Shown here: one piece after another, positions 52,360-58,034 of the stretch
Layout: each line of letters begins with the position of its first letter
Numbering within the stretch: position 1 is the stretch's first letter
Assembly (NCBI GenBank): GCA_002691685.1
Contig: NZIQ01000031.1
Span: 1-58,034 of the forward strand
Reading direction: 5' to 3'
Origin: Flavobacteriaceae bacterium
Lineage (GTDB): Bacteria; Bacteroidota; Bacteroidia; Flavobacteriales; Flavobacteriaceae
Length of the DNA stretch: 58,034 bases
The notes under the pieces: model-generated
The model's database searches: none
What the model was told of the DNA's origin: nothing
Seen by the model: only the letters and a program-made list of their open reading frames with translations
Position numbers and translations under genes: made by a program

Positions 52360-54213
52360 TTATTCTATTTCAATCGAAAGTTCCAACCATGTATTGGTTC
52401 TTTCTTCTATAGCTTCTTCAGCCAATTTTAATTCGATGGAGAGGGTTTTGATTTCCTCAGGTGACAGGTTGTCATTGGAGAACTGGTTTTGTATTGTTTC
52501 TTTTTGGGCTTCGAATTTTGCGATTTCGATCTCCAGTTTTTTGAGCCTACGTTGGTTTTCGTAGGAAGGCTTGTTTTCTTCTTTATTTTTCCAATCAGTT
52601 TTTGGTTTTTTCTCTGTTGTTTCGGTAGCCACCGAAGTATCCTCATAGGCCTTGAAATCAGAATAATTTCCCGGAAAATCTTCTATTTTACCTGCGCCTC
52701 GAAATACGAAGAGATGGTCCACGATTTTATCCATAAAATAACGATCGTGGGAAACAACAAGCAGGCATCCCGGAAAGTCCAAAAGAAAACTCTCTAACAC
52801 ATTCAGGGTAACAATGTCCAAATCATTGGTGGGTTCATCCAGAATCAAAAAATTGGGATTTTGTATAAGAACGGTACACAAATACAAACGTTTGCGCTCG
52901 CCTCCACTTAGTTTTTCTACAAAATCGTATTGCTTTTTTCGATCGAATAAAAATCGTTCCAACAGTTGTTGCGCAGAAATTTTCCGTCCTTTTTTAAGAG
53001 GGATATAGTCCCCATATTCTTGGATAACTTCAATCACTTTTTGACCTGGTTTTACTGTAATCCCTTCTTGGGTGTAATAACCAAATTTAAGGGTGTCTCC
53101 TCGGACAATTTTACCGGTATCTGGTTGCAGTGCGTTGGTCAGTAGTTTGAGGAAGGTGGATTTACCCGTACCATTATTTCCGATAATACCAATACGGTCG
53201 TTTCGCTGAAAATTATAGTCAAAAGCCTTTAGGATTACATTAGCATTAAAGGCTTTTGATACTTTGTGCATTTCTATCATTTTAGAACCCAATCGCTCCA
53301 TGTTGATTTCCAGTTGCACTTCGTGGTCATTTCTTCGTTGCTGCACTTTTTCCTTGATGGTATTGAAATCTTCTATCCGTGATTTGGATTTGGTTGTTCT
53401 CGCTTTGGGTTGCTTGCGAATCCATGCTAGTTCCTTGGAAAAATGCCGCTTGGTTTTGTGAGCCTCGGTTTCCTTTTGTTCAATGCGGGCTGCACGCTTT
53501 TCGAGATAGTAAGAATAACTCCCCTTGTAGGTGTATAAGTTTCCTTGGTCTAATTCTATAATCTCATTACACACCCGCTCGAGAAAATACCGGTCGTGGG
53601 TAACCATCAATAAGCTTATTTTTTCTTTGATAAAATAAGCTTCCAGCCATTCGATCATTTCTAAATCCAGATGGTTGGTCGGTTCGTCTAGGATCAGTAA
53701 ATCGGGCTTTTCCAAAAGGGCGCTACAGAGTGCCAAACGCTTTTTTTGTCCACCAGACAAGGATCCCGCTTTTAGTGTCAAGTCGTCCAGCTTAAGCTTG
53801 CTTAAAAGCTGTTTGTATTCGGTTTCAAAGTCCCATGCCCCGTGCTGTTCCATCGCTTCAAAGGCCTCTTGGTACTTTTTCTCATCCTCTGGGTTCAATA
53901 ATGCTTTTTCATAGGCAGCAATTATCTCCAAAGTACTGTTATCCGAAGCCAAAATAATCTCCTCTACGGTTTTTTGAGGATCTAAAATGGGCTCTTGGTG
54001 AAGGTAGGACACTTGGGTACCCTTACGGAAATTGACCAATCCGGCATCAGGAGTTTCCTCTCGGGCGATAATCCTTAAGATGGTTGTTTTCCCACTTCCA
54101 TTTTTAGCGATTAGTGCAATTTTTTGCCCTTTACTAATTCCAAAAGAGAGAGACTCAAAAATAACGTGCTCACCATAGGCCTTTGAAATGTTCTCTACCG
54201 AAAGTAGATTCAT
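52360..54213 (-). CDS. ABC-F family ATPase (Uup-like)
   Basis: A 617-residue cytosolic protein with two ABC domains and no membrane segments. First domain: ALIAKNGSGKTTILRIIA, LSGGQKKRLALCSALLEKPDLLILDEPTNHLD (in part LSGGQKKRLALC); second: GIIGNNGTGKSTFLKLL, LSGGERKRLYLC and LILDEPTNDLD. A linker with HFSKELAWIRKQPKARTTKS lies between; the tail (about residues 555-617) is a coiled coil, as in Uup. ABC-F proteins act on ribosomes or DNA rather than transport. Start at ATG 54213, since the upstream TTG at 54216 adds one residue. GC-rich codons appear more common than in neighbours. Confidence 0.93.
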   Translation of the reverse strand: MNLLSVENISKAYGEHVIFESLSFGISKGQKIALIAKNGSGKTTILRIIAREETPDAGLVNFRKGTQVSYLHQEPILDPQKTVEEIILASDNSTLEIIAAYEKALLNPEDEKKYQEAFEAMEQHGAWDFETEYKQLLSKLKLDDLTLKAGSLSGGQKKRLALCSALLEKPDLLILDEPTNHLDLEMIEWLEAYFIKEKISLLMVTHDRYFLERVCNEIIELDQGNLYTYKGSYSYYLEKRAARIEQKETEAHKTKRHFSKELAWIRKQPKARTTKSKSRIEDFNTIKEKVQQRRNDHEVQLEINMERLGSKMIEMHKVSKAFNANVILKAFDYNFQRNDRIGIIGNNGTGKSTFLKLLTNALQPDTGKIVRGDTLKFGYYTQEGITVKPGQKVIEVIQEYGDYIPLKKGRKISAQQLLERFLFDRKKQYDFVEKLSGGERKRLYLCTVLIQNPNFLILDEPTNDLDIVTLNVLESFLLDFPGCLLVVSHDRYFMDKIVDHLFVFRGAGKIEDFPGNYSDFKAYEDTSVATETTEKKPKTDWKNKEENKPSYENQRRLKKLEIEIAKFEAQKETIQNQFSNDNLSPEEIKTLSIELKLAEEAIEERTNTWLELSIEIE

Positions 54214-54216
54214 CAA

Positions 54217-55097
54217 TATTAATTTTTATCAAAATTACGGATTCAATTCCAACAATTGAGGCATTGCCAGCGCACGTAAGGCGTGTCATTAAAAATCTCA
54301 AAGCTTCTCGTGAAGTCGTCAGAAAAAGAGCACCCAGATATTTGCTTGTAACCCTTGTAAAATATAATGATTACCAGGGTAGGGATGCAAAGAATAACAC
54401 CCTTCTAGCACCCTTCTAGCACCAAACAATAATGATAATAATTTAATAGAAATAGATAGGGTCCAAGAAATTTGTCTTTCTAGTGTTAAATGGGTGGAGG
54501 CAGTTAAAAGGAATTTTCTTCTAATTAGGTTTCATATCGTTTAAATTAGTTAAAAAATCAACCTTTTGTGGAAAACTACCTCTTTGGTTGTTAATTACTT
54601 ACACGTAATTTTACTTAGTTGATTTAAATATTATATAGTTTAGCTAAACCATAAATAATAATAAAAAATTACCAGTGGTACACCTTAAGAGACTCGTAAG
54701 AAAACAAAGTCTGATTTAGATTTAATTTTATGAAACACGTGACAAAAGAGGGGCTTTCACTAGACAACATCAGGCGACTGGACTATCAAAAGTTAGAGGT
54801 TTATTTTATGAAAACGTCTATTCAAATAGATACCATCCTGATTCAATAATTGAAACGATCAATCCAATGGCAAAATTGTTTTAATGAAGGTTTCTGAGAG
54901 AAATAAAAATCATTCTCTTCCTGTTGAGCAATCTAATAGAATCAACTATTAGTTGAACAATCAGATTCAATAATATACTTTAACCTTTAGTTAAAATTAA
55001 CTCATTTGAATTTTTCTGTAAAAGGTAAATCATCTATCTGCTTTTATGAAGGAAATATATAAAGTGGAACTACGGCTATTCTAAAGAATTAGATACC
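54217..55097. other. Gene-poor intergenic region
   Basis: I see no convincing gene. A 78-codon open frame (54183-54419) overlaps the ABC-F start and has no family pattern, and a 39-residue frame (54730-54849, MKHVTKEGLSLDNIRRLDY) is unassigned. The stretch 54541-55060 is very AT-rich. A perfect 15-base palindrome, TCAACTATTAGTTGA, lies at 54942-54956 within an imperfect direct repeat beginning TTGAGCAATC/TTGAACAATC. A tandem 11-base repeat is listed separately. It may be scar DNA from the element that left the integrase. Confidence 0.6.
54398..54423. repeat. Tandem 11-bp repeat
   Basis: The unit CACCCTTCTAG occurs twice without a gap, followed by CACC of a third copy (54398-54423). No function can be assigned. 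Confidence 0.8.
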
Positions 55098-56435
55098 CTA
55101 ATAAATACTTGGTTCCCACCCATTTTCATAACTACGCTTCCATGACTCCATAGCTTTGTCATTATTTAAAACACGAGCCGTTTTAGGATCAATCACAAGG
55201 GTCTCTCCTGCGTCCTGTGCCATATTACCCAAATGACATATCATTGTTGAAATGGCTGCATCTTGAATATCTGAACGAAGTGATTTATCATATCGAATTC
55301 CATCAAAGAAATTACGAACATGATCGACATCTAGACCGCTCATACCCATAGTATCAGTTGATGAGGCTGCTCCTTTATAACGTTCAAACTCAAATTTTAA
55401 AGGGTTACCCTCTAAATCAAACAGCTTATAAAACCCGCGATCCAGTTGAATTGTCCCTTTAGTTCCATATATAGTGGCTCCCCGACCGGGACGTTCTGGT
55501 TTCATAATAATTCGACTGTGCCCCGTCCATGTGATAAACTTCTCGCCAGGATAGGTAAAGGTTACCTGTTGGTTGTCGACAAACTCCCAGTCATCGTCAA
55601 ATGTGTATTTACCTCCAAAAGAAGTTACGCGCTCTGGAATATCTACACCAAGAGCCCAACGGCAAATATCAATCTCGTGTGTACCGTTATTGTGTATCTC
55701 ACCTGTTCCCCAAGTTCGAAACCAATGCCAATTGTAGGGATGAACATTATCTCTGTATTCTTCTCTGGGTGCAGGGCCCTGCCATAAATCCCAATCTAAG
55801 GTTTTTGGAACATCTATCTTTTTTCCATTCCCTATTGAGGTTCTCTTATTAGAATAGTAGGCTTCACCCTTGTAAACCTCACCAATAATTCCGTTTCTGA
55901 TGTCTTCTATAGCCATGATTGAGGTTCTAGCAGAACGTTGTTGATTACCCATTTGCACCTTTTTACCGTACTTTTTTTGAGCAGCCATCAACAGATCATT
56001 TTCATATGGATTATGACTACAGGGTTTTTCTATGTACACGTGTTTTCCTGCCTGCATAGCCATAATTGCCATTGGGGCATGCCAATGTTCAGGAGTAGCA
56101 ATAAATACTGCATCGACATCTTTATCTTCTAAGATTTTTCGAAAATCTTTTTCAACCTTTGGGATGTAACCTATATTTTCTTCACACCATTTATTGTGCT
56201 CTTCAACAATGGTGTCATCCACATCACAATTGTAGAGTACTTTCGCATTTTCAATAGCATTAATTGCAATGATATGTGCCTTAGCTCGGCTTCTAACACC
56301 AAATACCGCACAATTGATGTGGTCATTTGCTCCTAGAATATTAGAATGAAAGATATTGGAAAAAGCTGGGGTTGAAACTCCCAGCCCTATACTTCCAGCT
56401 ACGGTATTTTTTATAAAATTTCGTCTTGTTCCCAT
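55098..56435 (-). CDS. Exported Gfo/Idh/MocA-family oxidoreductase
   Basis: NAD(P)-dependent sugar oxidoreductase of about 445 residues. I start at ATG 56435: MGTRRNFIKNTVAGSIGLGV carries an RRNFIK twin-arginine-type export motif; the frame opens at 56495 but the earlier part lacks a family pattern. The Rossmann region begins CAVFGVRSRAKAH; the catalytic loop is YIEKPCSHNPYE, with ATPEHWHAPMAIMA before it and the C-terminal EIHNNGTHEIDICRWALG domain. Substrate unknown. The next gene, 10 bases upstream on the same strand, encodes a DUF1080 lipoprotein; both fit periplasmic keto-sugar chemistry. Confidence 0.92.
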   Translation of the reverse strand: MGTRRNFIKNTVAGSIGLGVSTPAFSNIFHSNILGANDHINCAVFGVRSRAKAHIIAINAIENAKVLYNCDVDDTIVEEHNKWCEENIGYIPKVEKDFRKILEDKDVDAVFIATPEHWHAPMAIMAMQAGKHVYIEKPCSHNPYENDLLMAAQKKYGKKVQMGNQQRSARTSIMAIEDIRNGIIGEVYKGEAYYSNKRTSIGNGKKIDVPKTLDWDLWQGPAPREEYRDNVHPYNWHWFRTWGTGEIHNNGTHEIDICRWALGVDIPERVTSFGGKYTFDDDWEFVDNQQVTFTYPGEKFITWTGHSRIIMKPERPGRGATIYGTKGTIQLDRGFYKLFDLEGNPLKFEFERYKGAASSTDTMGMSGLDVDHVRNFFDGIRYDKSLRSDIQDAAISTMICHLGNMAQDAGETLVIDPKTARVLNNDKAMESWKRSYENGWEPSIY

Positions 56436-56445
56436 CTGGCAATTT

Positions 56446-57828
56446 TTAGTTTGTAAGTTCTTTAATTTTGATATTCTTGAAATGAACAAGGTCACCGTGA
56501 TCTTGGAGAAGTATTTGACCTTCCTCTAATTCTCCGAAATTTGGCCAAACCACATATTTACTTTCAGAAACAAGGGTTCTAAATTCTGCAGTCATTCTTT
56601 CGTATTCCAATACCTTAGCACCATTTAGATAGTGTTTTACGGTATTATTTTTAGAAATAATATGTGCACGATTCCATTCCCCAATTGCTTTTGTAGGCTT
56701 ATCTATATCCGCTTGAATCAAATCGTATAAAGAGGCCAATGTTCTGCTTCCAGGGTGATTTCCCAACTTCGCATCGGGATGCAAATCATCGTCTAGAATT
56801 TGATATTCTAATCCTATCGAAGACCCAGCACCTTTGTTAATATTCGTATCTACATAATACTTTATTCCACTATTGGCTCCAGGAGTTAGCTTAAAATCTA
56901 CCATAAATTCAAAGTCACTGTAATTTTTTAACGTAACGATATCACCCCCAGCTTCTGACTCTCCACCACCACTAGCTAAAACGATGAGTTCACTGTTTTT
57001 AATTTCCCAACCATTCTCAGGAAAAGCCTCGAGTTTGGCTCCTCTCCATCCATTTGTAGTCTCTCCATCCCAAAGCATTTGCCAACCTGAATCAAGCTCA
57101 TTTTTAGTGAGCTTATTGATTTTATCAATCATCGGCAGAGATGTCTTTGTGCTGTATGCCTCTATATTTTCGGTGAGAATTTTGATATTTCTCCATCTAA
57201 TTTCAGTTCCTTCTTCCTGATTTTGGCCAATAGAGTGTACTTGAAGACCAATGAACCCTTTATCTGTTTGATCATCCATTAGGTGTGCGGCTTCATCTCC
57301 ATTGATCCAGGTTTTAATGGTGTCACCAATAGCTTCAATTCGATAGTGATTCCACTGATTTTGCTTGAAAGCACTTTTGGCTGATGTATTTTGGTCATCT
57401 AAGGGATGGAGCCATCCTCGCCTTGCCTCGTCGTAAATACCTGCACTCCAAGCTCTCTTTGAAGGATCTATTTCAACTTGATATCCGTGTACCCTACCGT
57501 TTTGGTAATAAGGTAAACTTTCGCTTCTAATTTGAATTCCTGAGTTCATAGAAGGGTCCACTAAAAACTCGAGTTCAAGAATAAAATCTCCATATATTGA
57601 ATCGGTCACTAGAAATGAATTAGGCGTATCGTGTACTGTAGTTCCAACGATTTCACCATCCCTAACGGTATATTTTGCTTCTCCCCCTTTTTGAGACCAT
57701 CCTTCTAACGAGTTTTCATCAAAAAGAGTAATCCATGGAGTTTGGTCGGTTATCAAATCACAACCAACAAGTAATACACCACATAAAATGCAAGAAATAC
57801 GAAAAAGCTTATTTTTAAAATTGTTCAT
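56446..57828 (-). CDS. Lipoprotein with two DUF1080 (3-keto-disaccharide hydrolase) domains
   Basis: A 460-residue exported protein. The signal ends in a lipobox (LLVGCDL, Cys at about residue 23). Two laminarin-like beta-sandwich DUF1080 domains follow: domain 1 begins WITLFDENSLEGWSQKGG and includes MNSGIQIRSESLP; domain 2 begins GWQMLWDGETTNGWRG and includes GANSGIKYYVDTN. Both keep the conserved FDENSLEGW/WDGETTNGW start and the NSGI strand. DUF1080 proteins act on 3-keto-glycosides, cutting sugars oxidised at C3 by Gfo/Idh/MocA-type partners, and such a gene lies next to it. The tandem fusion is interesting; the target glycan is unknown. Confidence 0.88.
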   Translation of the reverse strand: MNNFKNKLFRISCILCGVLLVGCDLITDQTPWITLFDENSLEGWSQKGGEAKYTVRDGEIVGTTVHDTPNSFLVTDSIYGDFILELEFLVDPSMNSGIQIRSESLPYYQNGRVHGYQVEIDPSKRAWSAGIYDEARRGWLHPLDDQNTSAKSAFKQNQWNHYRIEAIGDTIKTWINGDEAAHLMDDQTDKGFIGLQVHSIGQNQEEGTEIRWRNIKILTENIEAYSTKTSLPMIDKINKLTKNELDSGWQMLWDGETTNGWRGAKLEAFPENGWEIKNSELIVLASGGGESEAGGDIVTLKNYSDFEFMVDFKLTPGANSGIKYYVDTNINKGAGSSIGLEYQILDDDLHPDAKLGNHPGSRTLASLYDLIQADIDKPTKAIGEWNRAHIISKNNTVKHYLNGAKVLEYERMTAEFRTLVSESKYVVWPNFGELEEGQILLQDHGDLVHFKNIKIKELTN

Positions 57829-57993
57829 TGTTGATATAGTTAGTGCTTAAAAAGTACAAAATATTTAAACGCTTAAAAATATTTATTCTAAATCGTAAAT
57901 GAAATTGTATTTTCAAATAGACTTGGCCAATATTTGGCAATTAAAAATTTACGAGCAAATTAATTACCTTAACCGAACATTTAGTTTAAATCA

Positions 57994-58034
57994 ATGATTT
58001 TCGAAGAAAGTTGGCGTTGGTATGGTCCTCACGA
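57994..58034 (+). CDS. uxuA: Mannonate dehydratase UxuA (5' end only)
   Basis: Fourteen codons are visible: MIFEESWRWYGPH and a partial codon. The start E-x-W-R-W-Y-G-P is the distinctive N-terminus of UxuA, which converts mannonate to 2-keto-3-deoxygluconate in hexuronate catabolism. It is divergent from the DUF1080 gene, with 165 bases between; that space holds a TTGGCCAATATTTGGCAA repeat that might be an operator. Short but specific evidence. Confidence 0.7.
   Translation, partial: MIFEESWRWYGPH

Noticed and set aside
52274-52564. Plus-strand open frame after the integrase
   Set aside because: It is antisense to the end of the ABC-F coding region and has no protein-like pattern.
54183-54419. 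78-codon open frame on the plus strand
   Set aside because: It overlaps the start of the ABC-F gene, has no family pattern and runs into the tandem repeat, so chance is more likely.
1-58034. CRISPR array, insertion sequence with inverted repeats, rRNA genes
   Set aside because: Reading both strands showed no regularly spaced repeats, no transposase with terminal repeats and no rRNA.

Overview
The window looks like chromosome of a low-GC marine member of the Flavobacteriia (Bacteroidota). Pointers are the protein families (DUF4290, DUF2911, START-like, fused CcsBA, gliding-type ABC permease), menaquinone and bacillithiol genes, the near absence of Shine-Dalgarno sequences, and promoters of the flavobacterial TTTG-N19-TAnnTTTG type in front of tRNA-His and close to it in front of the HU gene.

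Layout. 1-3001: menaquinone genes (menD running off the left edge, isochorismate synthase, hotdog thioesterase) preceded by a secreted unknown. 3950-8709: a compact four-gene trans-4-hydroxy-L-proline catabolic operon (epimerase, FAD dehydrogenase, pyrroline-hydroxycarboxylate deaminase, 2-oxoglutarate semialdehyde dehydrogenase). 8773-13182: secreted M28 peptidase, aromatic-type PLP decarboxylase, exported Gfo/Idh/MocA oxidoreductase. 13191-15139: four small exported or membrane proteins (two NTF2-like, a 4-TM protein, an ABM-like lipoprotein). 15251-15409: tRNA-His with promoter and terminator. 15525-21887: orphan sensor kinase, BshB1, a trans-sulfuration enzyme and CcsBA. 21958-28189: DUF2520 protein, KdsC-like phosphatase, Maf, a 45-residue membrane protein, a large PIG-L protein and an SSS symporter. 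28191-34602: DUF2911 protein, an SRPBCC-SDR-photolyase operon, M20 hydrolase, pirin and a BLUF blue-light sensor. 34618-42521: housekeeping block (MurA with Asp in place of the catalytic Cys, DUF4290, DUF493, AAA ATPase, RecQ, Fmt, HU, YqgE, an aminotransferase-IV-like protein that appears to lack the PLP lysine, START-like).

42621-44140 is a decayed strip: tRNA-Met with terminator, a frameshifted 5' remnant of a ChaN-type lipoprotein gene, a small outer-membrane barrel gene, and an N-terminal integrase remnant. 44141-50958: secreted two-repeat protein, purC, phoH, SAM hydroxide adenosyltransferase, a nearly full-length but broken gldF-like permease gene (no gldG follows), dnaN and mnmE. Directly after mnmE lies a broken tyrosine integrase; the last 18 bases of mnmE differ by one base from the attachment core I recall for SGI1-type elements. 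A compositionally distinct ABC-F gene and about 0.9 kb of gene-poor DNA follow. The right end holds sugar genes: exported Gfo/Idh/MocA, a lipoprotein with two DUF1080 domains, and the start of a divergent mannonate dehydratase gene (uxuA).

No CRISPR array, defence island or clearly new multi-gene system is visible. The most informative signals are gene decay (gldF, mnmE-site integrase, ChaN), the lysine-less class IV aminotransferase homologue, the hydroxyproline operon, the light-response gene group and the keto-sugar module.
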